Of a stretch of 64,000 bases of DNA, positions 33,516 to 42,085 are shown piece after piece. Source of the stretch: Mycobacterium aquaticum. GTDB lineage: Bacteria; Actinomycetota; Actinomycetes; Mycobacteriales; Mycobacteriaceae. The translations under genes were made by a program, and so were the position numbers. Position 1 is the first letter of the stretch; the number at the start of each line of letters is the position of its first letter. Under the pieces are notes generated by a model. That model did not search any database, was not told the DNA's origin, and was given only the letters and a program-made list of their open reading frames with translations. The stretch lies in the NCBI RefSeq assembly GCF_002086485.1, contig NZ_MVHF01000022.1, positions 52,684 through 116,683 on the forward strand. Reading direction: 5' to 3'.

Positions 33516-33881
33516 TCAGCCGGCGCGGCGATGGGCGATCTGAAAGACGTTGCCACACGGGTCGGAAACCATCGCGCGTCGGTCGCCGTACGGCGTGTCG
33601 AGCGGGGCTTCCATGCTGGTCGCACCTGCGGCGAGCGCCCGGTGGTAGACGCGGTCGGCGTCGTCGACATACACGTAGAGAAACGCCGGGAACGCCTCAC
33701 GCTCGCCGGCCGCGCTGACCATGATCAAAGAGTCGCCTTTGCGCATCTCGGCGGGTCTGCCGGGATGAACCTCGCCGGTGGCGCCGAAGACCGTCCGCAG
33801 AAACTCCACAGCGGCAACGACATCCGTGACCACGATGCGCGGTGTGACCGTGTGATATCCGTGGGGTGGTTCGATGTTCAC
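33516..33881 (-). CDS. Glyoxalase/VOC family protein
   Basis: 121 residues, PhnB-like vicinal-oxygen-chelate fold: HTVTPRIVVTDVVAAVEFLR, then EMRKGDSLIMVS and the last repeat with PYGDRRAMVSDPCGNVFQIA. Metal ligands are incomplete, so it could be a binding or resistance protein rather than an enzyme. GTG at 33881 is chosen because the fold starts right there. It sits between a P450 remnant and a damaged amidohydrolase. Confidence 0.75.
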   Translation of the reverse strand: MNIEPPHGYHTVTPRIVVTDVVAAVEFLRTVFGATGEVHPGRPAEMRKGDSLIMVSAAGEREAFPAFLYVYVDDADRVYHRALAAGATSMEAPLDTPYGDRRAMVSDPCGNVFQIAHRRAG

Positions 33882-33891
33882 GCGAGCACCG

Positions 33892-34609
33892 TTAGCTCGA
33901 CCCCGAGTTGCCCCGCGCGGCGGCGTGCAGCGCGTCCCCGCGGGTGCCCTGCTGGTGATGGCTGAGCGCTCTGATCGAAACATCGTGCCCCTCAGCGGAT
34001 TTGCGCAGTGCCCCGACCGTCGCGTGGTCGCGCGTGACGTGGCTGAACGGGTCGAACGAGTACCACCGCATGGCGTTCTCGTGGGTCATCTTGTTGATGT
34101 CGGCGTCGGGCACATTGTTCTCGGTGAGCACATCCCACAGCTCCTCGGGCGCTCCAGGCCACATCGAGTCACTGTGCGGGTAGTCGGCTTCCCACGCGAT
34201 GTTGTCGATGCCGATCTTGTCGCGCAGCGTGACCCCGACCGGGTCGGAGATGAAGCAGGTGAGGAAGTGCTCGCGGAACACCTCGCGGAACACCTCGCTG
34301 GGCAGCTTGCCGCCGAAGTTCTGGTGGGTCCACGTCGAGTGCATCTCGTAGGTGCGGTCCACGCGCTCCAGGAAGTATGGGAGGCTCAAGGCCGTATTCC
34401 TCCTTCGGCCGGCCTGCGACCGCGTTGAGGGCCACGTTGGGGATGACGATGTCGCGGAACTGCCAGGTGTCGGAGCCGTCAGGGTTGTGCACAAGGCGCG
34501 GGGCCTCGTCGACGTACTTCTGGGGCAGGTGGTTTTTGAACATGTCCGGCGGCTCGACGATGTGGTCGTCGACGCTGATCAAGATCATGTCGTCTTTGTT
34601 CACGGGCAC
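33892..34609 (-). pseudogene. Amidohydrolase-2 pseudogene, centre deleted with frameshift
   Basis: The N-terminus is normal (ILISVDDHIVEPPDMF metal motif; ALNAVAGRPKEEYGLEP), but near 34390 it jumps to a different frame (SLPYFLERVDRTYEMHSTWT), skipping about 180 residues of the usual ~390. The tail keeps the metal motif WEADYPHSDSMWP. In addition a 12-bp unit, GCGGAACACCTC, is tandemly duplicated at 34273-34296, giving EVFREVFRE. It is therefore a clear pseudogene, with an island operator still in front. Confidence 0.88.
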
Positions 34610-34627
34610 GCTCCGTCCACGACTGGC

Positions 34628-34648
34628 TTACCGTAATGGCAACAGTTT
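34628..34648. promoter_or_regulatory. Island operator before the amidohydrolase pseudogene
   Basis: TTACCGTAA and CAACAGTTT with 12-bp centre spacing, 19 bp before the pseudogene start. Last island operator on the right side of the window. Confidence 0.5.
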
Positions 34649-34664
34649 AGCGCGTGGCCCGAGG

Positions 34665-34729
34665 CTACGGTTTGTGGTGCGAAAAAGCGGTTTTCGCACC
34701 ACAAACCGTAGTGTCGGCGTAACCGGGTC
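34665..34729. repeat. 65-bp hairpin element, copy 1 (left border of phenol cassette)
   Basis: Perfect 21-bp arms at 34665-34685 and 34691-34711 around the loop AGCGG, then an 18-bp flank TGTCGGCGTAACCGGGTC (34712-34729). Arms and flank are identical to the copy at 39539-39603. It lies 7 bp after the dioxygenase stop, so it can act as that operon's terminator. Confidence 0.9.
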
Positions 34730-34736
34730 TGGGGGA

Positions 34737-35615
34737 TCAGTCTCCAGGCGCCAGCACGATGTCGAATCGTGCACGCGACCACGATCCGTCGACGGCGCGG
34801 CCGTCGGGTGTGGCCGTGCCCGCGGGTTGTGGCATGAAGTCGGTGATGAGCGACTCTTTCACGCCGAACACACTGTCGCGGTCGATGTAGCTGTCCCCGC
34901 GCACGAAGATGTGCGTGACCAGAGTGCGATGACCGGGCGCAGTCACCATGAAATGTAGGTGTGCCGCACGCATCGGAGATCGGCCGGTCGCGGCGAGCAT
35001 CGCGCCCACCGGGCCGTCGTGCGGTATGGGATACGGCGTCGGGGTGATCCCCCAGAACCGGAAGGAGCCGTCCGCCTCGGTGAACAGGTGAGCCCTGCCT
35101 GCAGTACGGTCGTCGCCGTATTGCACGTCGTAGAAGCCCTTGTCGTCGGCTTCCCAAACCTCTAGTCGCGCTCCGGGAATCGGGCCTCCGCAGGTATCTC
35201 TCACGGTGCCTTCCACGTAGCACGGCTCGCCCGATGCTCCGGCCGCTATGTCGCCGCCCGTGGGAATCTGCGGTGAGTCGTCGACGAAGAATGGACCGAA
35301 AACCGTTGCCTCCGTAGCATTCGCATAGGCCTCATTGTTCATCGCAATGGTCTGCATCGAGGCTCCGAGAGTGTCTGACAGGAGGATGAATTCCTGCCGG
35401 CGGTCGTCGGTGATGTGCCCGACGGCCGTGAGGAATTCGATCGCGGTGCTCCATTCGGCCTCGGTGAGACGTACCTCGCGCAGGAACGCGTGCAGGTGGC
35501 GCACCACCGCCCCCATCAGCTCGCGCAGCCGTGGGTCCGGGGTCGCCGCGAACGACGCCACGACCTGGTCGACGAGGTCCTGCTCACGAAGCTGCTGCTT
35601 GGCTGAGAGTGTCAT
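34737..35615 (-). CDS. Intradiol dioxygenase, probable hydroxyquinol 1,2-dioxygenase
   Basis: 292 residues. N-terminal dimerisation helices, then the Fe(III) domain with ligands Tyr in KGFYDVQYGDD, Tyr in TPTPYPIPHDGP, and two His in MRAAHLHFMV. The PYPIPHDGPVG and THIFVRGD text fits hydroxyquinol rather than plain catechol dioxygenases, and the maleylacetate reductase next door supports this: ring cleavage of hydroxyquinol gives maleylacetate. Third gene of monooxygenase-reductase-dioxygenase; ATG overlaps the reductase stop (ATGA). Confidence 0.9.
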   Translation of the reverse strand: MTLSAKQQLREQDLVDQVVASFAATPDPRLRELMGAVVRHLHAFLREVRLTEAEWSTAIEFLTAVGHITDDRRQEFILLSDTLGASMQTIAMNNEAYANATEATVFGPFFVDDSPQIPTGGDIAAGASGEPCYVEGTVRDTCGGPIPGARLEVWEADDKGFYDVQYGDDRTAGRAHLFTEADGSFRFWGITPTPYPIPHDGPVGAMLAATGRSPMRAAHLHFMVTAPGHRTLVTHIFVRGDSYIDRDSVFGVKESLITDFMPQPAGTATPDGRAVDGSWSRARFDIVLAPGD

Positions 35616-36661
35616 CGGGGTTCGTCTCCTTTCCAGGCCGCGTGCAGGAGTGCGGCGAGGTTCTCTGGGGTTACCGGCGTGGGATTGTTCGAAGGGATCA
35701 CCGGGAGGATCGCCTCGACGGCTGCTGGTAGGTCGGACTCGGCCAGGCCGTAGTCGCTCAGTGCCCGCGGAGCGTCGACGGCTGCGCGCAGCTGCGCCAG
35801 ACCAATTGAGGCCGTGTCGCTGCCGAACGCGGTGGCGATGCGGTTGGCGGCGTCGACCGCGTTCGGCGCGTTGAAGGCAAGGACATGCGGCAGCACCACC
35901 GAATGTGTCTGTGCATGAGGCAGATTGAACATTCCGCCCAGCACGTGACAGATCTTGTGGTGCATGCCGGAACCCGCTGAGGCGAATGCCGTTGCCGCGA
36001 GATAGGCGCCGTAGAGCGTCTCTTCGATCCCGGCGAGTCCGGCGGAGGCAACCCGGGGTAGTCCCGAGGCCAGCGCCCGGATGCCTTCACCGGCCAATGC
36101 GCGATCGATCGGATCAGCATGTGGTGCCCACATGGCGTCGATGCAGTGGGCGAGCGCGTTGAGTCCGGACGCGACGGCCAGATCGGTCTGTAAGGACGCG
36201 AGTAGCGTGGCGTCGTAGACCACTGCCCGCGGCAGGACCGCCACGTCGATACCCGTGGTTTTATGTCTGTTATCGGTGAGTCCCCAGACCGGCGTCGCCT
36301 CGGACCCCGCATATGTCGTGGGGACCGCGACGATCGGCAGTCCGGTGGTCAACGCGACGGCCTTGGCCAGTCCCGTCGCGGAACCCCCGCCGATGCAGAC
36401 GATCGCATCGGCGTCGTGGTCGGCGGCAGCGGCGCGGGCCCGGTCGGCGGCGTCTACAGGCACATGCATCACGATGTCGCTGTGCCGCACAGCGATCGGG
36501 ATCAGCTCACTGATGCGATCGGCCGGCTGAGCCGCTGATTCGCCGGCGATGAGCATCACCCGCTCCGCGTCGAGCCGGGCGATCTCGGAAGCCACCGCCG
36601 CGGCGGCGCCTGCACGGGCAAAGGTGACGCGCTGCGGGAGGGTGTCGTGGCTGAAGTCCAT
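35612..36661 (-). CDS. Maleylacetate reductase (iron-type alcohol dehydrogenase family)
   Basis: 349 residues. NAD(P)-binding GGGSATGLAKA, AGSEATPVWG, and the metal/His region GMHHKICHVLGG with PHAQTHS. It reduces maleylacetate to 3-oxoadipate, feeding the central beta-ketoadipate route. ATG at 36661 lies 1 bp from the monooxygenase stop; the 14-codon longer frame has no support. Middle gene of the hydroxyquinol operon. Confidence 0.9.
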   Translation of the reverse strand: MDFSHDTLPQRVTFARAGAAAAVASEIARLDAERVMLIAGESAAQPADRISELIPIAVRHSDIVMHVPVDAADRARAAAADHDADAIVCIGGGSATGLAKAVALTTGLPIVAVPTTYAGSEATPVWGLTDNRHKTTGIDVAVLPRAVVYDATLLASLQTDLAVASGLNALAHCIDAMWAPHADPIDRALAGEGIRALASGLPRVASAGLAGIEETLYGAYLAATAFASAGSGMHHKICHVLGGMFNLPHAQTHSVVLPHVLAFNAPNAVDAANRIATAFGSDTASIGLAQLRAAVDAPRALSDYGLAESDLPAAVEAILPVIPSNNPTPVTPENLAALLHAAWKGDEPR

Positions 36662-36662
36662 G

Positions 36663-38450
36663 TCAGCGTCCCAGCACCGTTGACAGGGCGCTCTTGAGTG
36701 CACTCGCCGGATCGTCGGGCAGCGTCTGCGACCGCCACGCGATGTGCTTGTCGGGGCGAATCAACAGAGCGCCGGATTCATCGACTTCGCGCAACTTGGC
36801 CCAGTCGTAGTAGAGATCGGTTATCTCGCGACCCGGGCCGATCACGACGGTTTCGACGTCGACGCCAAGGGAAGTGGCGACGTCAGCGGCCGCGGCTTGC
36901 CACGCCTCACCCGCGACACCTGTCAGCAGGGTGAAACGGTGGTACGGCGCCAGATCCATGAGCGCGAACTTCTCCCGATGGTTGCCCACCCACGCATGCG
37001 GCAGGTGAGCTCCCGGCACGGTCGACGGTACGTAATACAGATCGGGATCGCGATCGCCGATGGGAGCCGGACCATCGGACACCACGGCCGTGGATTCATA
37101 GAACTGTCCGAGTTCGACTCCGTGTGCGTTGAATTCGTAGTTCTTGAGATCCATCGCCTCCACCAGCGCGGCGCGTTTGGCCGCTCCCGCAGGCGTATTC
37201 GCCTTGCGCTCCTCGATCGCTGCGGCCATCTCGGTGGCGTCCTTGGCGGCGGTCACTCCGAGCGCATCGAAGAAATGCCTGAACTCGCGACTGGACTTGT
37301 TGGCGCGCTTGACGATCCGCTCGGCAACCGGCGCGCGCTCGGTGGTGTAGGTCTCCAACAGCGACGCGTCGGCCTGTCCGCGCAGAACCGCGGCCAGCTT
37401 CCACGCCAGATTGTAGGCGTCCTGGACCGAGGTGTTTGAGCCCAGCCCGTTGCTCGGCGGGTGCCGGTGGATCGCGTCGCCCGCGCAGAACACGCGGCCC
37501 TGCTGCAGCCGTGTCGCGTACATCTCGTTTTTGCCCCACAACGACTTACCGGTGATCTCGACGTCGATATCGGGCATCCCCAGCAGGTCTCGCACGATCT
37601 TCACTGCGGCGGCATCATCGAGTTCTGGCGCAGGCTGGTCGATGTCGTAGCCCCAGACGATGAGCCACTCGTTCCACGGGCGAACCATGCGGACCAGTCC
37701 CGCGCCGATACCGCCGACGTTCGCGCCGGGCTGGACCACCCAGTACAGCACCGACGGCCGGTGTCCGACGTACTGGGCGATGTCGGCCTTGAAGGTGATG
37801 TTCATCGACCCCGCGATGTCCATGCGGCCTTCGAACGGCAGCCCGATGTCGGCGGCGATCTTCGACCGCGCCCCGTCGGCGCCGATGAGATACCGGGCTC
37901 GGATCGTGTACTCGCGGCCGGTCAGCCGATCGCGGACGGCGACGTCGACACCTTCGTCGTCCTGGCAGTGCGACAGATACTCGGTGGAGAACCGCGTCTG
38001 CGTCCCACGGACCGTCGCGTTGCGCAGCAGGATCGGCTCAAGGTAGGTCTGGGGGATGTCGACGGTCAGGCACGGCGATGCGAGCTGATAGTCGGCCTCA
38101 CGGGCGGCACCGGTACCCCAGGTGCGGATCCGGCCGATCTCCTCGCCTGCGATCGACGTGCAGAACACGGTGTCACCGACCAGAGAATGATCGGTTGCGT
38201 CGGCGAGCACCTGATCGGCGATGCCCAGGTCACGGAAGATCTCCATCGACCGCTGGTTGGTGATGTGCGCCCGCGGGGTGTTGGCCGTCCAGCGGAACTT
38301 GGTGATCATGATGTTGTCGATTCCCAGTGTCGACAGCGCCAACGCCGCCGACGACCCCGCGGGTCCGGAGCCGACGATGAGTACGTCGGTGACCACGACG
38401 TCGCCCTGAGGCAGTCGGGTCTGCGATTGTCCGTCGGAGAACTCGGGCAT
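36663..38450 (-). CDS. TfdB-like FAD phenol monooxygenase (probable resorcinol hydroxylase)
   Basis: 595 residues, PHBH-fold flavoprotein with a C-terminal thioredoxin-like domain as in phenol/2,4-dichlorophenol hydroxylases. Motifs: VLIVGSGPAGSSAALAL (FAD Rossmann), YLIGADGARSKIA (DG motif), and GRVFCAGDAIHRHPPSNGLG (GD motif). In this operon it should hydroxylate resorcinol or a related phenol to hydroxyquinol. Strong AAAGGAG site. It follows the AraC gene after a 133-bp promoter region. Confidence 0.9.
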   Translation of the reverse strand: MPEFSDGQSQTRLPQGDVVVTDVLIVGSGPAGSSAALALSTLGIDNIMITKFRWTANTPRAHITNQRSMEIFRDLGIADQVLADATDHSLVGDTVFCTSIAGEEIGRIRTWGTGAAREADYQLASPCLTVDIPQTYLEPILLRNATVRGTQTRFSTEYLSHCQDDEGVDVAVRDRLTGREYTIRARYLIGADGARSKIAADIGLPFEGRMDIAGSMNITFKADIAQYVGHRPSVLYWVVQPGANVGGIGAGLVRMVRPWNEWLIVWGYDIDQPAPELDDAAAVKIVRDLLGMPDIDVEITGKSLWGKNEMYATRLQQGRVFCAGDAIHRHPPSNGLGSNTSVQDAYNLAWKLAAVLRGQADASLLETYTTERAPVAERIVKRANKSSREFRHFFDALGVTAAKDATEMAAAIEERKANTPAGAAKRAALVEAMDLKNYEFNAHGVELGQFYESTAVVSDGPAPIGDRDPDLYYVPSTVPGAHLPHAWVGNHREKFALMDLAPYHRFTLLTGVAGEAWQAAAADVATSLGVDVETVVIGPGREITDLYYDWAKLREVDESGALLIRPDKHIAWRSQTLPDDPASALKSALSTVLGR

Positions 38451-38493
38451 GGCTGACGCTCCTTTTGCGCTGCTGCACTGACCCGTCGAGTGT

Positions 38494-38506
38494 GTTGCGT
38501 CACAAC
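38494..38506. promoter_or_regulatory. Dyad in the phenol-operon promoter
   Basis: GTTGCGTCACAAC, an imperfect 13-bp palindrome 44 bp before the monooxygenase start; candidate AraC-regulator site. Confidence 0.3.
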
Positions 38507-38583
38507 GGCGTACCGGAAGGATCCGGCGCCGATGCGGCCGAAACGGGTACCGATGGCCGATCCGCGAAAGCGGGGAACCGGCG

Positions 38584-39504
38584 TCAGTGGCGGCGCCGGA
38601 TCTCGCTCGGTGCGGCGCCGAACCGAGCGGCGAAGGCCGTCGAGAAGTGTGCGGCCGAGCCGAACCCGCATTGTGCGGCGATGTCCGCGACCGGCAGGCG
38701 GTGGCGAGCGGTGTCGATCAGCAGCGCATGGGCCCGGTCGAGCCGGCGCTCCCGGATGTACTGCGGCACGCTGCCACCGGAATCGGCGAACACGCGGGAC
38801 AGTTGCCGGGGACTGAGCCCCACGCCGGCCGCGACCATCGCCGCACCCAGGCGGGGATCGGTCAGATGGGCCGCGATGAACGCCTTTGCAGCGGCAAGAT
38901 GCGTCGACGCACCCGCACGCCGCCCGCCGGTCGCGATGAATGCGATCAGATCCATCAGGGTGTTCTCGTCAGCGGGAGCTGTCGCGTCGGCACTGAGCGC
39001 GCGAGCGACCAGGTGGGCCAGGGCGTCGGCCTGCGGATCGCCGGCAAAAGCGGCGACGACCGGACTGTCGAGATCGGTGAGGCCGGTGTGGTCGGTGAAG
39101 GCCGCACGCGGGACGCGGACGACGAGTTCGTCCAGCCCGCCGGAGAACCCACGGACGAAGGGTGTATCGGCGTCCGTCGCCAGCACTTGGCCGGGACGCA
39201 GCGTGCGCACACCGTCGTCGCGGTAGAAGAACGCCTCCCCGGAAAGAGTGAAGTACAGGGCGATCGAATCGACGGGCGAGGCGGTGATGTGTGCGCTGCT
39301 GCGCTCGACGATGTGCGGACCCGCGGTCACTCGCGCGAGCCCGAGTGTCCCCAGTTCGACATTGACCTCGCGCGCGTCGAGAGCACCGGAGCCGATTGTG
39401 CGGCACTGCAATCCGATCAGCGACGTCGAATTGTGCCGTTCCCAGCGCTCGATCCGCTCGGCGGCCGGCAGGCCGGCCGTCGAGAACTCCCTGATCGGCG
39501 TCAT
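38584..39504 (-). CDS. AraC-family regulator of the phenol cassette
   Basis: 306 residues: N-terminal AraC-binding-like sensor domain (ALYFTLSGEAFFYRDDG, LRPGQVLATDADTPF) and C-terminal double helix-turn-helix (LSPRQLSRVFADSGGSVPQY; IAAQCGFGSAAHFSTAF). NahR/XylS-like activators of this build respond to aromatic compounds. Same strand and immediately upstream of the monooxygenase operon, so it probably activates it in response to the phenol or an intermediate. The hairpin repeat copy 2 is just upstream. Confidence 0.9.
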   Translation of the reverse strand: MTPIREFSTAGLPAAERIERWERHNSTSLIGLQCRTIGSGALDAREVNVELGTLGLARVTAGPHIVERSSAHITASPVDSIALYFTLSGEAFFYRDDGVRTLRPGQVLATDADTPFVRGFSGGLDELVVRVPRAAFTDHTGLTDLDSPVVAAFAGDPQADALAHLVARALSADATAPADENTLMDLIAFIATGGRRAGASTHLAAAKAFIAAHLTDPRLGAAMVAAGVGLSPRQLSRVFADSGGSVPQYIRERRLDRAHALLIDTARHRLPVADIAAQCGFGSAAHFSTAFAARFGAAPSEIRRRH

Positions 39505-39538
39505 ATCACCAGCCTACGGCGGCAACAGTGCGCCGAGA

Positions 39539-39603
39539 CTACGGTTTGTGGTGCGAAAACCACTTTTTCGCACCACAAACCGTAGTGTCGGCGTAACCGG
39601 GTC
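39539..39603. repeat. 65-bp hairpin element, copy 2 (right border of phenol cassette)
   Basis: Same 21-bp arms (39539-39559, 39565-39585) and 18-bp flank (39586-39603) as copy 1, in the same orientation. The loop is CCACT, nearly the reverse complement of copy 1's AGCGG, as if the loop had flipped. The flank runs into the stop codon of the YbdD-like gene, so this copy is that gene's terminator. Confidence 0.9.
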
Positions 39604-39805
39604 AGCAGCAGCGTGCGCCGGGGTTGGCCTCGGTGTGCTGGTGGCGCATCTTCCAGAAGTCGCGCTCGGTGAGCACCGGCTCGCCGGGATGTGTGCGGGC
39701 CTGGTGCTCGACGTAGCGTCGATAGTGGTTGTCACCCATCAATGTGGCGACGTACCAACCGATTTGGTGTGCGGCTCGGCGTGCGCGCCCGGCAAGGCGT
39801 CCCAT
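39602..39805 (-). CDS. YbdD/YjiX-like small protein, CstA partner
   Basis: 67 residues with the full YbdD pattern: short helix, LMGDNHYRRYVEHQARTHPG, LTERDFWKMRHQ, ending GARCC. Such proteins accompany CstA/BtsT pyruvate/peptide transporters and are thought to be needed for transport. The ATG at 39805 gives the normal family length and has an AAGGAGGTG site; the gene therefore overlaps the end of cstA by 67 bp in another frame. A shorter start at 39739 would give an ATGA overlap but lose the N-terminal helix. Confidence 0.88.
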   Translation of the reverse strand: MGRLAGRARRAAHQIGWYVATLMGDNHYRRYVEHQARTHPGEPVLTERDFWKMRHQHTEANPGARCC

Positions 39806-42039
39806 TGTTTCTGCACCTCCTTCTCCACGTGAGTCGGGATCAGGCCCGACGGCGCGAAAATCCGCGACGGCACCGGGTCGTCCTCGGTGAGCGGTCGGCC
39901 CGTGCCGCGCAGCGCTCGCAGCGCCATCACCACACCCGCGACGAACACGATGAGCACGAGCACCGCGAAGATCACCGAGAGTGTGCCCTGGATGAACGTG
40001 TTGCGGATGACGGCGTCGATCTGGTCGGGGTTCTTCGCCGCGCCGAAGGTCGACTTACCGGCTTCCTTGGCCGCGACGTACTGCGAATGCTGCTTCCAGT
40101 AGCCCACTTTCGGATCGCCGGAGAAGATCTTCTGCCACGACGCCGTCATGGTGACGACCAGATCCCACATCAGCGGTACACCCGGAATCCAGGCCCATTT
40201 CACCAGCCCGCGTTTGATCACGACGACGGTGGCGACGGTCAGCGCGATGGCGGCCAACAGCTGGTTGGCGATACCGAACAGCGGGAACAGGGTGTTGATG
40301 CCGCCCAGCGGATCGGTCACGCCCATCAGCAGGATGGACCCCCATGCCGCGACCACGATGATGCTGCAAGCCCACGCACCGACCCGCCAGCTCGGGTTGC
40401 GGAACTTCTTCATCGGGCCACCGAGGTTGCTCAGGCCGTCGGAGAGCATGAAGCGCGCCACCCGCGTACCTGCGTCGACGGTGGTGAGGATGAACAGGGC
40501 TTCGAACATGATCGCGAAGTGGTACCAGAACGCTTTCAGCCCGGCCCCGCCGAACACCTGGTGCAACACCTCGGACATGCCGAATGCCAGGGTCGGCGCG
40601 CCACCGGTCCTCGAGACCACCGTCTCCTCCCCGACACCCTGGGCGGCCGCGGTGATCTCGCCCGGGGTGATCGGGGAACCGGACAGGCCAAGGCCGTTGA
40701 CGTAGGTGGCCGCCGTCTGCGCGGTGGTCCCGGTCTGCGCCGACGGCGCATTGATGGCGAAATACAGATGCTGGTTGATGATCGCCGCGGTGATCAACGC
40801 CATGATCGCAACGAACGACTCGGTGAGCATGCCGCCGTACCCGATGAGCCGCATCTGGCTTTCCTTCTCCAACAACTTCGGCGTCGTGCCCGAGGAGATG
40901 AGGGAGTGGAAGCCCGACAGCGCACCGCAGGCGATGGTGATGAACAGGAACGGGAACAGCGATCCCGCGAACACCGGGCCGGTACCGCTGGTGGCGAACT
41001 GCGAGATGGCGGGCGCCTCCATCACCGGCCGGGCGATGAGGATGCCGAGCGCCAGAAGTGCGATGGTGCCGACCTTCATGAATGTCGAGAGGTAGTCCCG
41101 GGGCGCCAGCAGCAGCCACACCGGCAGCACCGAGGCGGCCAGACCGTAGATGATGATGCACCACGAAAGCGTCACCTTCGACAGAGTGAACCAGTCAGCG
41201 CCCCAGTCGGTTTCGGCGACCCAACCACCCGAGACCACCGCGAGCAACAGCAGCACGACGCCGATCAGCGACACTTCAGATACCCGCCCGGGCCGCAGGA
41301 ATCGCAGGTAGAGGCCCATGAAGATGGCGATCGGAATGGTCATCGCGATGGAGAACACGCCCCACGGGCTTTCGGCCAACGCGTTGACCACCACCAGCGC
41401 CAGGACTGCCAGCAGGATCACCATGATGACCAGCACGCCGACGATGGCGGAGACACCGCCGATGGCACCGAGCTCGTCACGCGCCATCTGGCCCAGCGAC
41501 CGGCCGCGCCGGCGAACCGAGATGGCCAGCACCAGATAGTCCTGGACACAGCCCGCCACCACGGCGCCCACGATGATCCAGATGGTGCCGGGCAGGTAGC
41601 CCATCTGCATGGCCAGCACCGGGCCGACCAGCGGGCCGGCCCCGGCGATGGCGGCGAAGTGGTGACCGAACAGCACTCGGCGGTCGGTGGGTACATAGTC
41701 GGTGGCGTTCTCGAAAAGTTCGGCCGGAGTGGCATTGTCGTCGCGGGGCTTGACGATCTTCATCTCGATCAACCGGGCGTAGAACCGGAAGCCGATGACG
41801 TAGGTGCAGATCGCGGCGATCACGAACCAGACGGCGTTGACGGTCTCCCCGCGGAAGAACGCGATCACCGCCCAGGCGATGGCGCCGATGAGCGCGATGA
41901 TTGCGAAGACGATTTTGTGCCGCGTGGTGATCCCGCGGCGATCAATTATTGCGACCGGCGGCAGATCCTTGTCGGTGCGGATATAGGTGACGTCGCCGTC
42001 GGTCTCCTCGATCCGGTCGGACGCGGTGGGTGTGGCCAT
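39739..42039 (-). CDS. cstA: CstA family transporter (pyruvate/peptide uptake, carbon-starvation protein)
   Basis: 766 residues, about 16-18 hydrophobic helices, with the CstA signature FGHHFAAIAGAGPLVGPVLA and GTIWIIVGAVVAGCVQDYLV, plus the DUF4161 C-terminus. Located in the plasma membrane. The M. tuberculosis orthologue (Rv3063) is likewise next to ligB, supporting the assignment. Long periplasmic/cytoplasmic tail after residue 700 overlaps the YbdD-like gene. Confidence 0.93.
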   Translation of the reverse strand: MATPTASDRIEETDGDVTYIRTDKDLPPVAIIDRRGITTRHKIVFAIIALIGAIAWAVIAFFRGETVNAVWFVIAAICTYVIGFRFYARLIEMKIVKPRDDNATPAELFENATDYVPTDRRVLFGHHFAAIAGAGPLVGPVLAMQMGYLPGTIWIIVGAVVAGCVQDYLVLAISVRRRGRSLGQMARDELGAIGGVSAIVGVLVIMVILLAVLALVVVNALAESPWGVFSIAMTIPIAIFMGLYLRFLRPGRVSEVSLIGVVLLLLAVVSGGWVAETDWGADWFTLSKVTLSWCIIIYGLAASVLPVWLLLAPRDYLSTFMKVGTIALLALGILIARPVMEAPAISQFATSGTGPVFAGSLFPFLFITIACGALSGFHSLISSGTTPKLLEKESQMRLIGYGGMLTESFVAIMALITAAIINQHLYFAINAPSAQTGTTAQTAATYVNGLGLSGSPITPGEITAAAQGVGEETVVSRTGGAPTLAFGMSEVLHQVFGGAGLKAFWYHFAIMFEALFILTTVDAGTRVARFMLSDGLSNLGGPMKKFRNPSWRVGAWACSIIVVAAWGSILLMGVTDPLGGINTLFPLFGIANQLLAAIALTVATVVVIKRGLVKWAWIPGVPLMWDLVVTMTASWQKIFSGDPKVGYWKQHSQYVAAKEAGKSTFGAAKNPDQIDAVIRNTFIQGTLSVIFAVLVLIVFVAGVVMALRALRGTGRPLTEDDPVPSRIFAPSGLIPTHVEKEVQKQWDALPGAHAEPHTKSVGTSPH

Positions 42040-42085
42040 GGGCCGATCTTTTCATCGCCGCCGCACTCGCGTGGCGGAACCCTCC

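Noticed and set aside
34665..39603. Insertion-sequence ends of a transposon carrying the phenol genes
   Set aside because: The bordering elements are direct hairpin copies with no transposase, no inverted terminal arrangement and no target-site duplication that I can see; terminator-based recombination is preferred.
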